64,000 bases of DNA from Bettongia penicillata ogilbyi (GCA_023548195.1 JAJHZJ010000808.1:6936389-7000388); one strand, 5' to 3'; positions 43,414 to 56,554 are shown, counted from the stretch's first letter. Made by a program: numbers and translations. Notes: generated by a model not told the origin, from the letters alone.

Positions 43414-44244
43414 CTGGGACTTTTCTACCGAACTAGATGATAAACCTTTTCATTGATAGATTTATCTCATCTTCAAATTCTGTGTCTATTGATCTGAAGA
43501 ATGATACTTAGGACAATAATAAAGTACTGTTTCTCCTTAGGGACACTTGCCTAGTGCCAGTTTATGCCTAAAGTGTAGGAATTAAACAGAAAAGGAATTT
43601 ATTCCACAAGATGGTAGAATTCATTATAAGAGAATGGAGGTTTTTAAAATGTACATGAAAGAGGTTAGAATATCTTTAACAGCTATTAAGGGCTTTGTCC
43701 TCCTCCGGGGAAATAGATTTTTTTTCTGTCATATTAAGGAGAAATACAGACATTTAACTGACACTGTCTAAAGTTAACTTTGGTTTCAAAACTCCATTAG
43801 AAAAAAGTTACGTCTTTTAGAGATCTCAGAATTCTCTATTGTGGGGCTTCAAGACAAATCAGAAAAGACTGAAAATAAGGACAGTCTGTGATGCATGGTC
43901 CTTCTTAAGTTAGAGCCTGGGGCTGAGTTTCAAGACAGATACTTAACTAATTTTGCTGCCTCAAATCTCTATTTTCTTTGAGTAGGAAAATGATTAAAGG
44001 GCATATCATCCATGCCAGCAAATTTTTAAAAGGAATATTGAGGCAATAGTTGCCTATGGTAAGGTTTCTTCTAGCCTTCACCTATAAACAAGGCCTGAAA
44101 GTCAAACAAAACAAAACAATACTATTTTGAATAGTTTTGATGATTTTACAAAAATGAAACAACACTAAGCCCCGGTTTGCTAAATGTTCCTGTTGGTCCA
44201 ATTTCTGAGCTGACTGCAAAGGATTCTTGACGTAATATAAAGGA
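43414..44244. other. Unrecognised sequence
   Basis: No gene or recognised repeat. Confidence 0.35.
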
Positions 44245-44575
44245 TGGTTCAGCTCCACATAGAGTTTCTAGTTCTCCTAATACCATTGTCTAGAATGTTG
44301 TCACTCCTAGCTGTGTCTCAGGGTACCCCTTATCCTTCAAGACTTATCTCAGGTACAAACTTTCTTCACTCTTCTAACTTGTTAATATCTTCTCCAGTAA
44401 GGATGTTTTCTAGTCAGTATGTATTTTGTATGTACAAATGTGTGTATATGCTATTTTCACCATTAGAAGGGAAGCTTCTTGGGGTCAGGGACTTTCTTTA
44501 TATGCCCAACTCTTAGCCCTGTGCTTGACATGTGGAAACAAAAAGTAATAAATGCTATTGATTGATTAATTGAAT
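44245..44575 (+). mobile_element. L2 LINE 3' end
   Basis: ctgtgtctcagggtacccct, cttcaagacttatctcagg, gaagggaagcttcttggggt, then agccctgtgcttgacatgtg and taataaatgctattgattga. Confidence 0.65.
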
Positions 44576-44792
44576 GAAATGATCTTCCTTTTACTTTAGG
44601 TGAAGATAGCATACTTTCCCTTATAGGCTTAGTCTCTACTTGTTTTCCCCTTAGGTTGGGAAGAAACACACCTACTTTTCTTTGTTTATCTTTTCAACTT
44701 CCGGTATGCCCAGATACAGAAATATTCTTGAAGTTTTGATGATCCTTAAGGAAAGGCCAAAACACTAATGGATGGGGAGGGGCATAGGCATT

Positions 44793-45070
44793 TAGGCAGT
44801 GACCTGGCAAAGTGGATTTTGCTAGACTTAGAGTCAGGAAGACCTGAGTTCAAATCCAGCCTCAGATACTTACTGGGTATAGGACCATGGGCAAGTTATT
44901 TAACCTCTCTTAACTCTAGTTTCTGTTTTAAAAAAAATATTATATATAAAATGAGAGTATGATAGCACCCACCTTAGAAGGTTGTTCTAAGGCTCACAGG
45001 AGATAACATATGTGAAAAATTTTAAAAAACCTTAAAGAACTTTGCAAATATTCTCTGTTGTTATAGTGGT
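44793..45070 (+). mobile_element. MIR/core-type SINE, full length
   Basis: Head aggcagtgacctggcaaagt, box B gttcaaatccagcc, core ggaccatgggcaagttattt, then taaaatgagagtatgatagc and a tail cttaaagaactttgcaaat. Confidence 0.85.
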
Positions 45071-45814
45071 TAATCTTCTGGTATTTCTAGTTTCACCACT
45101 AAGTCCTTTTACTATATGTATATAATGTAAGTGCCAATTTTCCTCTCTCACTCTCCTTCCAGTTCCTCCACTTGTCTGAAGGTGGCCTGGTACCCTTCCA
45201 AAGTCAGGGACTTATTACATTAGTACTATAGTTGGTGTGGATTTCTAATCACCTTAGCCCTATTGCATGTCAGAACTCCCAAAATGAAAGAATACACCAG
45301 CCTCAGTCTCCCCCAGTGACAGAGATTAAGGGCAAATACCATAATACCTGGATGTCAGTCTTTCAAGGAAGCTTCTGTGCCATCATCGAAGTAACTATTA
45401 TTCTCTTTGAGATTGGGAACTAACTTAAGGCAAGGAAAACAGATCATTAATTAAAAAATTGTGTAATTTTTGGTTGCTCTCAGAATCACTAGAGCATTAG
45501 CATCAAACTACTCTGTGTGTCTTACAGTATCAATCACGTTTTTGATATATTTATAATGTGTGGTCGTGGGCCCAAGTCAAGTCAACAATCATTTATTCTT
45601 CAAGGATACCATGTTGATTCTGTTGAAGACAACCCCCCTCCTTCTGAATTGTCCACAATGGTCTAGTTGGCACAAGAGCATCTTGTGGCTTTTGGTACTC
45701 AGGTGACCAGGAAGCCAAGGCAATGATGCCAACATTCAGTTCCCTAGTCCTCTAAGCCAAGTAAGTGTTCAGGATATATTTTTCTTCTGAAAATAATTAG
45801 GCCGCCCTACAGAA
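45071..45814. other. Unrecognised sequence
   Basis: No gene or recognised repeat. A 63-codon frame at 45232-45423 is unremarkable. Confidence 0.35.
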
Positions 45815-46155
45815 TGGGAAATTCTGGCAGAATGTCTTCCATCAATCCTGGACTACACAACTCTGTGATCCTTGACAACCCGCTTAATCTCTCTAGACTC
45901 TAGTTTTGTCATCTGTAAAATGAGGATAATAATAAGACCCAACTCATGGGACTTTAGGGGGATTGAATGAAATAATCCAAGCAGAGTACTTTACAAACCT
46001 TAAAGCTGTTATCGCTCAGGGTCCCGTCTTTGCCACAAACAAGCTGGGTTGAGCAATTAATTTCAAACCTCTGGCTTTTCATTTCCTCATCTATAACATG
46101 AAAGAGATTAGATAATGCCTAATGTTCCTTTCAATTCCAGAATTCTAGGGTTTAT
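45815..46155 (+). mobile_element. Two adjacent SINEs
   Basis: 45815-46015 has ctctgtgatccttgacaacc, tcatctgtaaaatgaggata and tttacaaaccttaaagctg. 46016-46155 has gttgagcaattaatttcaaa, cctcatctataacatgaaag and cctttcaattccagaattct. Both are plus-strand, diverged and without full heads. Confidence 0.65.
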
Positions 46156-47399
46156 GATTTATTCGCCTTCATAGGGGGACCAGTAGCCATTATGTGGTAT
46201 AACATGATTGCCTTTCATGTCACCATGTTCAAGTCAAAGGTGTACCTTGGATATTCCTAACTTCCCAAAATAAATTTTAAGATTCTGTCCACTAAAAATT
46301 GAGCCAAAGCATTATTGAAACTACTTCTTTTTTCAGCTTGTGTTACCTCTTGGAATAATGTGTTTCACAGCGTTGTTAGCCACCATGTAAAGAAGTACTG
46401 TAATTTATTTTCCTGCCTCCCTCCACTACATTCCTCCCCCCATCTTTTTAACACTCCCAGCTAACCCAATTTTTGCTTCGATGAATAGGACCACAGTCAC
46501 CATTTAATCTACGCTCTTCAGGATTTTGTAAATTTGTTGTTGCTGTTGTTATAGCCTCCCTCAGCCTTCCTTTTGTTCCCAGGTGGAATCCTAATTAGAT
46601 TATCCTTATCCTTATCCTTTCTGTCTTCCTACTATGAACTTTCCTCCCTAGTATTTTGATGTCTTTTCCTATTTCAATTCAATTCAACAATTGATTTTTT
46701 GTGTTCCTATTATGAGTAAAACACTCTGATAAACTCTTTGAGAATAAGAGGATGAATTAAGACATGGTGTCTGTTTCCATAGAGTCAGAATAACAGGAAT
46801 GGATCTGAAACATTACAGCTTTTTTCAAAAATGAAATCATGCTTCTTGTTTAATTTGTCACCAAAAAGAATTCACTATTATTGCTCATTACTGCCCGACA
46901 ATCTTCCAGTGACCCAACTCAGTTCTGAGACCCTGACCACACCTGCACACAAAGGAAGTCAAATAACATTTTCTGGTCACACACAGCAAGTTATCTGTAG
47001 TGTTGGTGATTCCAGTCAGGTTTTTGGACTGCAGGTTGGCAGCAATGATCGTTTCAGACCTCATTTGCATTTCAATTTATGAGACCATAGGTGCTCCTGG
47101 AGCCAAAGCTGTAGATGTCTTTGTTGGTTTTCTCTTCATCCATTCTATGGCTGGCTATTTCAGTTAAAAGGTTGTTCAAAACACTGCTTCATTATGTGCT
47201 TTTCCGTTATAAACATTCTAGGTAATTTACTTTCTCCTTTTTATTGGAGACTTCTGTCAAGAAATTGCATGTCTTCTCCTGTGATATGTGCCTGCCTGTC
47301 CCTTAGTCCCCATTCTCTTTGGTCTGCTAGCCATTATCAATTCTGTACCTACAAGGATACAAATTTAATTTTGTCCTTTTAAATTCTGTCTTAAAAGTG
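46156..47399. other. Unrecognised sequence
   Basis: No gene. The 46156-46560 part could be an old repeat (cttggaataatgtgtttcac). The 46830-47130 part is repeat-free and holds an octamer-like atttgcat at 47063-47070. Opposed frames at 46831-47082 have no recognisable domain. Confidence 0.35.
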
Positions 47400-47590
47400 A
47401 CTTGGTAGATTTAGAGCTGAGAGGGATTTCAGGAGTCATCAATGAATTTAGCTTTATACTTGAGGAAACTGAGACCCGGAGTGATGAACTGACTTGATCA
47501 AGTATACAGATAATAAGCTTCAGAGGTGGGATTTGAACACTGCTCCTCTGAATTCAAAGCCTTTATTCTTGTATAATGCCATGCTGCAGA
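47400..47590 (-). mobile_element. MIR-type SINE
   Basis: Reversed pattern: gagctgagagggatttcagg, acttgaggaaactgagaccc, gtgggatttgaacactg, head gtataatgccatgctgc. Confidence 0.7.
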
Positions 47591-48404
47591 AAATTCTCAG
47601 CTTTTCTACTTGTAAAATATTTATGTAACTTTTCCTTCCTCTGGGCATCTAACATGTGATGGGAGATGCTCTGGGAGGTTCACATCCTACTTAGCAATCA
47701 TTTCACCCACTTTCCCAAATTTTGAAAGCCTTCCAACTCTGATCACGAACCAAGTTAGGGTGACATTGGAGGAAGAAGGTAACAGCAAGAGACTCTACAC
47801 TCATTTTTTCTCTCATTAGTGTATCATAGCTTAGCCAGAACTTGCACATGAGGAGATGGATGGAGCTGACACTCTAAGTGAAGATGGAGCTGATTACTGG
47901 GTTCTAATTGTTCATCACAGACCATTTGCATCAGTCGAGGAAAGTATTAAACCCTGAGAAAGCTCAATATAAATAGCTTCCTAGCACATGATTTTTATAA
48001 AAGGGAGAGCATGGCATAATCACAACAGAAAGGGAAAATTAACAGAATATTCACAGCAAAGAAGCATTGAAGTCAGCAGTAATGTTTGTGGATGATTAAA
48101 GACTGAGACACAAGGTCCTGGGGTTAGTTCACTTCCTCTTTCTGCACTACCCTCCATCCTGGTCCTCAGGTGTGATAACACTCTCTTGCTGCTTTATAGG
48201 ATAAGAAATGATCCAACCCTTCTTTGTAAAATCAAAATGAAAACTTGTAACATTTTCAGAATTCTTTATAAATATTTAAAACTTGGAATGAGCAATCATT
48301 TGGATACTTTCTCTCTTTTGCCTTTGGTTATCAAAATACCCATGAACTGATTTCTCAGGAAATTGGCAGAAAGAATATTGTGAAACCTTACATATGAGAA
48401 TGTT
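47591..48404. other. Unrecognised sequence
   Basis: No gene or recognised repeat. Confidence 0.35.
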
Positions 48405-48722
48405 ATCTTATTTTTTTTATTTCTATTAATTTATTTTTAGTGTTCAGCATTCAATTCCACAAGATTTTGAGTTCCAAATTTTCTCCCCATCTCTCTCCTA
48501 CCCCCACCCCAAGACAGTGTGCATTCTGATTACCTCTTCCCCCAATCTGCCCTCCCTTCTATCACCTCCCCCTTTTATCCTATTCCCTACTATTTTCCTA
48601 GAGGGCAAGATAGATTTCTATACCTCATTGCATGTATATCTTATTTCCCAGTTGCATGTAAAAATAATTTTTAAACATTCATTTTTAAAACTTAGAATTC
48701 CACAAGGAATGTTCTTTTCTTA
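48405..48722 (-). mobile_element. L1/HAL1-type 3'UTR, 5' truncated
   Basis: The minus strand aligns along its whole length with 56245-56550, the last 300 bases of the HAL1-like element: acatgcaactgggaaataag, tatcttgccctctaggaaaa, gtgatagaagggagggcag, then a A-rich tail. The 68-codon frame at 48517-48723 is a shadow. Confidence 0.8.
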
Positions 48723-49929
48723 AATGTTTGTATTTATTTTAAATTGTAGTTGAAATTTCATGAGATTCTTAGAAGTAATGCCCTTTGTAAGATCTTGTTA
48801 AGTATTGACAATTTATGGCTTTCTCTAACAGAATCTCATGTGAACCCTTCTGTAGTATAAGGCCATTTTTGTTTGATTTCTCAGTTATTTGAGAAAAAGA
48901 AAGCTTATACAGTGCTTATTTGGGGACTCTGTAGTTTCAGTGTTAAGAGAAAGATAGTCAAAGGAGACTGTCTTTCAGGTTAGCAGTCTTAAGGATCTCC
49001 TCAGGGTATGCTATGTTACTCTTTCTAACTCATGTTTTGCTGATACTATTGGAAAGATTTCTGTGCCTGCCTATTGACCATTGAAGGGTGGCAGTTTGGA
49101 GGCATTCCAAGCATTCTGTAAGTGGTGTGGAGGAGACTGACACAACATGGCAGCTCACCTCATTGAGCTCAGACCAGGATCAGGAGAATGGAATCTTAGC
49201 TATTCTTCCTCTAAAAGAGCTATTGAAGCAACTGCTCCCAAGTCTTGGGATTTGTTAATAATGTAGGCAGTAACTGGAAGCTGGCCCTGGCTCTGGACCT
49301 CAAGGATTTTTAAGGGTCCACTTAAGTACACTTGCACTTGCCAAAGTGTTACTGTCATATCCTTGTGGAATAAGAAACAGTTATCCTAGGGACAATTATG
49401 CATGGTGTCAGATAAAGGGAAGTTATGCCCTCTGTGACAGTGCCTGGAGAACATCAGCTATAAAAACGCTTATTGACTGATGGATTGATATGACTAAAAA
49501 CCAATTCATTTCTATAGCAAGAAGAGACCATTAGCAAAATTGTTGTATTTCTGTCCTACTACGTATATTTCTGTTTTATTAACAAATGAAAATATCTGAT
49601 TTCCTACAGGTTTTCTATTTGCATAATGGAATTTAGACATAGTAGGAAGGAACCTTAAATATCCTCAAGGCAGGACAATCAGGACACCCCATCTTAAAAT
49701 GCTGGCATGCAATTTGCTTAACAATTAGCTTAGCTATGGCAGTAGAAGTATAAAAAGAACATTTAGACACACATACATATACACACATACCTATGTATTT
49801 ATGTTTCTCTGAGTATATTTTTTGGTGAGTTATTTAGGAGTTAAGCATTTAATTTAAATTGCCTAGGATTAATTAATAGAAAATAATGAATTCATTACAT
49901 ATATGTCGATATGTATATTAGTGTATTAT
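48723..49929. other. Unrecognised sequence
   Basis: No gene or recognised repeat. Confidence 0.35.
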
Positions 49930-50190
49930 GCTGGAGAACTGGTAGAGTATAATGGAAAGAGTACTGAATTAGGAATCGAGTCCTGGGTTCAAATTTCAAG
50001 TTTGTTAATGCTAGTTGCTGGACTTTGGCCACAGTCACATTTCCTTATCACCAGTTTCTAATATGTAAAAGGGAAATATTGATATTTTCACAATCCATTA
50101 TATAGTGTTTTTTTGTGAGGATCCAAAGAGATAGATAATATATGTGAAGTGATATATTGTCAATTATTATTATAATTATTGTAGATGCTA
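49930..50190 (+). mobile_element. MIR/core-type SINE, diverged
   Basis: Head gagtataatggaaagagtac, box B gggttcaaatttcaag, then tgaggatccaaagagataga and an (ATT)n-like tail. Confidence 0.7.
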
Positions 50191-51332
50191 CTGGTCTATA
50201 GTCCCCAAAGTAAAAGTATGGTCCTAAAACTAATCATTTGATGAGCAGGTGTATACTTCAAAGATGCAAAATATCCATGACAAGATATCCATGCATATAT
50301 ATTGTAGTACTTCTGTGACTTAGTAAATACCTTTTAATCATAGCTGAAAAATGTTGCCCTGGAGCCCATCTGGTGGTGACTCTCCAAATTTAGCCAAGAT
50401 GTTATTTATACTGCAGATACATTGTTCAAAAACTACCATAGGACTTGTGCCTTGGGTCAGGTACATGGTGGCTAGGACACAAATTCATAATCTGGTGAGG
50501 TTGAATCAATGAGTGTAACAAAACAATGACAAACCTTCCGATACTAAGCATTAAGCTAAGATATATAAACAATAAAGAAGTTTATACAGGTAGTACTTTC
50601 AATCTCCTCCCCAAAGATGATGTACTCAGGTCAAAAAGAGCAAAAGCTCTGGAGGAGCAAGAAGGTCATTAAATCTAAAGGGCAACATGCCCTTCTTTGT
50701 AGTAGTTTAATGAGATTCCCCCAAAAGCTGTCCTCAATGCATTTAGCCTCTCTCCATTCAGGGTCTTGATTACTAAGGAATAAGTGCAAGGGATTTAGAT
50801 CATCATTGTCAGTACACTAATCAGCCACTTAGGACTCAAAGCCCAAGATGGAATGATGCTTAGGACAACTTGCCAGAATTTGGTCTCCACTAACATATAG
50901 TATCCATTAAAGCAGGGTTACCTCCACAGCATATGGTGGCATTGGAATTCATAGCTCAGTAAAAATCAAGACAATCCCATGGTGCTAATTGTAGTTGATG
51001 CCTCCACATTTACATGATGTACCTGTGCACATATATATCACATAGGCTGGGATATAAATGCTATATAAATGTCCCATTTGTGAATAGGCTTCAAATATTA
51101 GATTATTGCGTTAGTGGTTTTATGTGAGTGTTAACATTTGAGTTTTTCTGATTCACATAATAGATGGGGAGTTCTCTTGATTCCCTTAGTTCCAAGAGGG
51201 ATATTCAATACTAAATGATACAAAAAATTGGGATATTATGTTGATGAAAAGCTTTCTTTCAGATGTAAAGGTGGATTGAAACCACTTCATCTCATTTTAG
51301 CCTTGTTAGTGAGAACACCAATGAAACATGGA
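50191..51332. other. Unrecognised sequence
   Basis: No gene. The block 50380-51000 has an unusual, less AT-rich texture and could be an unrecognised LTR-type repeat; I cannot support a name. Confidence 0.3.
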
Positions 51333-51545
51333 CTTTAAATCAGAGATTCTTAAATTTTTTTGGTGTCATGGATCCCATTTGTAATTTGGGGGAAGTCCAT
51401 GGAACTCTTTTCCAAACAACGTTTTTAAATGTGTTGAATAAAGTACGTAGGATCACAAAGGAAAACAATTATATTAGAATACAATTAAATGTTTAAAAAT
51501 AAAAGTACAATCTCGTGGACTGGACAAGTTCACTGAATCAGAATG
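51333..51545 (-). mobile_element. hAT-type non-autonomous DNA transposon
   Basis: tcagagattcttaaattttt start, gtgtcatggatcccatttg, then aaggaaaacaattatattag and a final ctcgtggactggacaagtt. Internal blocks mirror those of 34546-34775 in the opposite orientation. Confidence 0.6.
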
Positions 51546-52199
51546 ATGTGCCCGTGAATCTTGTTAAGATGGGTCAAAGAAGCTTGACCACATCCATATA
51601 TTGTCTATAATTTTTTTAAGTTAAAAAAGAGAGTCATTCAGAAAACTGGTGTGATGATGTAATTGTAATCCCTAAGAAGGAATGACCTGGGAAGGTGGGG
51701 AGGAGAGGTCTTAACTTTTGGCCTTGAGCAGGTATCTCCTCTACCTCTTGTCCTATTCCACTTTGACCAGGGGATGACCTTGCAAGCTTTGAAGGATCTG
51801 GAACATTTTCCATTTCCCCAACAAGTGGGCATTCTCAGATCAGCTGATGAATTATCTACTTTGGGAGTCAAGGATGGCAGATGCAGATTGACCATACTTA
51901 AAGGGGAACCAGTTGAACATTCCACAACTGAGAGAAAAAGACTTCTTTATGGGCCTCAAATGACTTTGAATCCAGTTTCCTCTTGATTCTGTATGTACTT
52001 ATGGGAAAGTGTGTCACAGGTTTTTGAAATGTTTTACACTGAATATTCTTAATGTATTTATTAATATACCTCTCTAAAAACCATTTAAGATTAATGATCA
52101 AAATTATTCTTAACTGATAAACTTTGGGGGGAGATTTGGGTGAAAGGTCAATCTGATGATATCTGAAAATCATCTTTAAGGCCTAGAACTTCAGGGAGA
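51546..52199. other. Unrecognised sequence
   Basis: Frames of 70-95 codons at 51638-52173 on both strands overlap each other and have no recognisable domain. Confidence 0.35.
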
Positions 52200-52650
52200 G
52201 ATTTAACAAAGTTCTAAAAAGTCAGCTTGTTCAAGGGAATGAATTGGAGCTTTGAGACTAGAGGCCAGCAGGGACTTTAGGACTGAATCAGTAGATTGGA
52301 GAGTCATAAGTATAAAGATGGTAATTGAATCCATAGAAGCCAATGATATCAAGTGAAATACTATAGCAGGAGAAGAGAAGAAGGCCAAAGACAGAGAATT
52401 ATTTAGAATATTCATGGTTAATTGGCATGATGTGGATGAAGATTTGGCAAATGAATCTAAGGAGTACAGTCAGAGAGGTAGGAGGAGAACCAGGAAAGCA
52501 TGGAATCCTAAAAACATAAAAAAGAAGAGATTAACTAGGAGAAGAGGGTAATGAGCATTGTCAAAGACTGCAGAGAGGTCAAGACAAATGAATATTGGGA
52601 AAAGGTCATTTGATTTAACCATTCAGAGGTCACTGGTAACTTTAGAGAGA
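52200..52650 (-). mobile_element. L2-like LINE fragment (weak)
   Basis: Blocks such as gagagtcataagtataaaga, gaggtaggaggagaaccagg and gactgcagagaggtcaag recall a common old mammalian LINE-type repeat, in the same orientation as the other reversed L2-like copies. Confidence 0.4.
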
Positions 52651-53066
52651 GCTATGGTAGAAAGATATACGAGAAAAATGAAACTTTACCTTTATCAAGA
52701 ATAAAGTTTGCTTATGAAAGTGTATGTTGAAAGGGTTGCAGCTTATAAGTTACTGTAAAATTTTTTCTGCATTCTCCATTTTATTCATGGAATAAATCAC
52801 ACAGAAACAAGTTCAAAATTTGAAGTATGCTTACAATGTTCTGTAATGGATCAATTGTACTAGAACAAATTTGAATTTTCAAAACATATCTTAAAAGAGA
52901 ACTGACTTTATTCGATCCTGGAATTAATAGGGAAGCACTGAGTTTATTGGATAAGGAAATGGTAAATTCCCTGAAAATATGAACTGGAATGATATTGTAA
53001 TTCAGCCACGGTTGAGATTTCATGTCTGTGAAACCAGTCAATGTGATCCATATCTGAGAGCTTCAA
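52651..53066. other. Unrecognised sequence
   Basis: An 86-codon minus-strand frame (53041-52781) has no recognisable features. Confidence 0.3.
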
Positions 53067-54291
53067 AAATGATGCGGCAGTACTGGATTTCAAATTATAT
53101 TACAAAGCAGTAATCTTGAAAACAATCTGGTACTGGTTAATAAACAGAGAAGTAGATCAGTGGAATACATTAAATACACAATACACAGTAACAAATAACT
53201 TTAAATCTAGTATTTGATAAACACAAATGCCCAAGCTTTTGGGTCACCAACTCATTATTTGAAAAAAAAAATGCTACAGAAATATGAAAGCAGTTTGGCA
53301 GAAACTATACATAGACCAACATCTTATACTATATGCCAAAATAAAGTTGAAAATGGATAAATGAGACACAAAGAATGATATCATATGTAAATTAGAGGAG
53401 CATTGAAAAATGTGCCTGTCAGATCTATGGGTAAATTAAAAGCTTATGAACAAACAAGAGTTATAGAGAATCATGGGAAGTAAAATGGACAATTTTGATT
53501 ACATGAAATTAAAAATTTGCAGAAACAAAACTATTACATCCAAAATTACAAGAAAACCAGGAAACTGGGAAAACATCTTTATAGCAAGTTTCTCTGATAA
53601 CAGCTTCATTTATCAAATATATAGGGAGCTAAGTCAGATTTATAAAAATATAAATCATTACCCAGTTGACAAATGATAAAAGATATGGAACTGCAATTTT
53701 CAATTTTCAAAAATAGGTATTTTTTTAAAAAGAAATCAAAGCTATCAACAGTCACATTAAACATGATATAAATCACTACTGATTAGAGAAATGAAAATTA
53801 AAACAATTCTAAAGTGCCATCTCCCATCTATAAGATTGACTAACATGACAGAAAAAGAAAATGACAAATGCTCAAGGGAATACCAAAAAATAGGGACACT
53901 AATAAACTTTTTTTGGAGTTATGAACTACTCCAATAATTCTGGAGAACAATTTGGAACTATGCCTAAAAGGCTATAAAGCTGTGCACAACTTCTGATCTA
54001 ATAATACCACCACTAGGTCTGTATCTCAGAGACAACAAAGAAAAGGGAAAAGGACTTATTTATATGAAAATATTAATAGTAGCTTTCTTTTTGGTGGCAA
54101 AGTATTAGAGATTGAGGGGATGTCCATCAATTAGAGTATGACAAAAAAAGTTTTGGTATATAATTGCAATGGAATACTATTGTACTGTAATAAATGATGA
54201 GCAGAACTACCTAGGAAGTCTTACATGAACTGATGCAAAGTGAAGTGAGCAGAACCAGTATGTTGCATACAGTAATAAGAACATTGTAATG
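53067..54291 (+). mobile_element. L1 LINE 3' part, split by a HAL1-like element (first half)
   Basis: It starts near gatgcggcagtactggattt and continues through the end of ORF2: ggtactggttaataaacaga, ccagttgacaaatgataaaa, catgaactgatgcaaagtga and gtgagcagaaccagta. It is 5' truncated. It breaks at the target duplication 54277-54291 and resumes at 56555. Confidence 0.85.
53473..53676 (+). pseudogene. L1 ORF2 C-terminal remnant
   Basis: This encoded the C-terminal region of the L1 ORF2 protein, past the reverse transcriptase and before the stop. The 67-codon open block reads DYMKLKICRNKTITSKI, then KPGNWENIFIA and IYRELSQIYKNI. That is the conserved order of the ORF2 C-terminus (KIKNF..., DWEKIFA..., IYKEL...). 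Endonuclease and reverse transcriptase are absent. Stops follow on both sides. Confidence 0.75.
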
Positions 54292-54465
54292 GGCAGATTC
54301 TGGCAGAAAAGGTTTTGGTTGCGCCCAGACCAGTGTGCAGGTCAGTAGAGGAATAACCACCTCTCCCTTGATTGTGCCAGCTTGGAGGAACTGAGAACTT
54401 ACAGGTCCCCAGAATATACCTTCCTCTCAACAAAGGTCTCAAAAGTCAAGTAAGTGGCTGGTAAA

Positions 54466-55566
54466 ATGCCCAAAAAGGGGAGGAAAAAAATAAGACTATG
54501 GATGGTTACTTTCTTGGTGAACAGGTATTGTCCTCCATCCTTTCGGATGAGAAAGAACAAAGTATAACATCAGAGAAAGTCAAGGCTTCTGCACCCCAAA
54601 CCTCCAAAATAAATATGCAATGGTCTCAGGTCATGGAAGAGCTCAAAAAGGATTTTGAAAATCAAGTAAGAGAGGTGGAGGAAAAATTGGGAAGAGAAAT
54701 GAAAGCGATGCAAGAAAATCATGATAAACAAGTCAACAGCTTGCTTAAGGAGATACCAAAAAATGAGGAAGAAAATGACATCTTTTAAAGTAGACTAACA
54801 CAAATGGTAAAAGAGGTCCAAAGAGCCAATGAGAAGAATGGTTTAAAAAGTAGAATTAGCCAAATGGAAAAGGAGGTTCAAAAGCTCACTTAAGAAAATA
54901 ATTGTTTAAAAATTAGAATGGAGCAGATGGAAGCTAATAACTTTATGATAAACCATGAAATTACAAGACAAAACCAAAAGAATGAAAAAATAGAAGATAA
55001 TGTGGAATATCTCATTGGAAAAACAATTGATGTGGAAAATAGGTCCAGCAGAAACAATTTAAAAATTATGGAAATACCTGAAAGCCATGATCAAGAAAAG
55101 AGTGTAGACATCATCTTTCATGAAATTTTCAAGGAAAACTGCCCTGACATTCTAGAACAGAGGGCAAAATAAATATTGAAAGAATCCACTGATCACCTTC
55201 TGAAAGAGATCTGAAAAGAAAATCTCCTAGGAATACCATAGCCAAATCCTAGGGTTCCCAGGTCAAGGAGAAAATTTTGCAAGCAGCCAGAAAGAAATAG
55301 TTTGAGTATTGTGGAAATACAGTCAGGATAACACAGGATCTGGCAGCTTCTACATTAAGGGATCAAAGGACTTGGAATATGATATTACAGAAGTCAAAGG
55401 AACTGGGATTAAAACCAAGAATCACCTACCCAGCAAAACTGAGTATAATACTTCAAGGGAAAAATGGTCATTCAGTGATATAGAGGACTTTCAGTCATTC
55501 TTGATGAAAAGACCAGAGCTGAATAGAAGCTTTGACTTTCAAACACAAGAATCAAGAGAAACTTGA
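54466..55566 (+). pseudogene. HAL1/L1 ORF1 remnant
   Basis: This encoded an RNA-binding, trimer-forming ORF1 protein of about 365 residues. The start at 54466 (MPKKGR...) is followed by a frameshift in an A-rich run at 54481-54491. The next block (54498-54788) holds the conserved DGYFLGEQVLSSI motif and a coiled coil rich in heptads (VMEELKKDFENQV...). A stop at 54786 and further stops precede the linker and RRM-like block (54918-55172, with SSRNNLKIMEIPES). A second frameshift precedes the C-terminal domain (55309-55566, with PSKTEYN and FLMKRPELNR). The copy is clearly dead. Confidence 0.8.
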
Positions 55567-55689
55567 AAAGGTAAACAGGAAAGAGAAAACATAAAGAACT
55601 TTCTAAAGTTGAACTGTTCACACTCCTACATGGAAAGACAATATTTGTAACTCTTGAGACTTATTTCAGTACTTGAGTAGTTGGAGGGA

Positions 55690-55729
55690 TCACACAGACA
55701 CATACACACACACACACACACACACAGAA
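55690..55729. repeat. (AC)n in the HAL1 3'UTR
   Basis: About 17 CA units near the start of the element's 3'UTR. Confidence 0.9.
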
Positions 55730-56554
55730 CACAGGATGAGTTGAATAAGAAGGGATGATACTTAAAAAATAAAATAAAATTGAAGTGTGGGAGAGGAATA
55801 TATTGGGAAGAGAAAGAGAGAAATGGAATGGGGTAAATTATCATGCATCAAGGAGGCAAGAAAAAGCTTCTTCAGTGGAGGACAAAAGGGAGGATGTGAG
55901 AGGGAAAAAAGGAAGCTTACTCTCCTCACATTTGACTTGAGGGAATGACATGCTCACTCAGTATGGTATGAAAGTATATTTTGCAGTGCAAAATGCTATG
56001 GGAGAATGGGACTAGTGGAGTGAGGGGCATGATAGAAGGGAGAGCAAATGGGAGAAGGAAGTAATCAGAAGTAAATACTTTTGGGGAGGGATAGGGTCAA
56101 AAGAGAGAATAGAATAAATATGAGGCAGGATGGGATGGAGGGAATAATCTTACATAACATGAATATTTTGGAAGTCTTCTGCAAAACTGCACTTATACAG
56201 CTTATATTGAATTGCCTGCCTTCTCATTGGGATGGGTGAGGAGGGAGGAAGGAAGAGAAGTTGGAATTCAAAGTATTAGGAATGAATGTTAAGAAATGTT
56301 TTTGCATACAAGTGGGAAATAAGAAATACAAGTAATAGGGTAAAGAAACTTATCTTGCCCTACAGGACAAGAGAGAAGATGGGGATAAGGGAAGGGAGGG
56401 GTGTGATAGAAGGGAGGGTATATTGAGGGAAGGGGTAGTCAGAATGCAATGCGTTATTGAGTGGGGGGAGGGGAGAGAGAGATTTGGAATTTGGAACTCA
56501 AAATTTTGTGGAAATGAATATTGGAAACTATAAATAAATAAATAAACATAAACA

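Larger units (their letters stand above)
54292..56554 (+). mobile_element. HAL1-like (half-L1) retrotransposon
   Basis: A 2.26-kb element lies between imperfect 15-base target duplications (54277-54291 and 56555-56569, 13 of 15 identical). It contains part of a 5'UTR, an ORF1 region (54466-55566) and then directly a long 3'UTR ending in an A-rich (TAAA)n tail (56530-56554). There is no ORF2. Half-L1 elements with ORF1 only are known in mammals including opossum. Its moving would need ORF2 protein supplied by an L1. An L1 that lost ORF2 by deletion is the alternative, but the 3'UTR is shared with two other copies here. Confidence 0.8.

Noticed and set aside
44768..44962. 64-codon frame starting MDGEGHRHLG
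   Set aside because: It lies across a SINE head; similar peptides appear at other SINEs of the family (for example 32719 and 62732).
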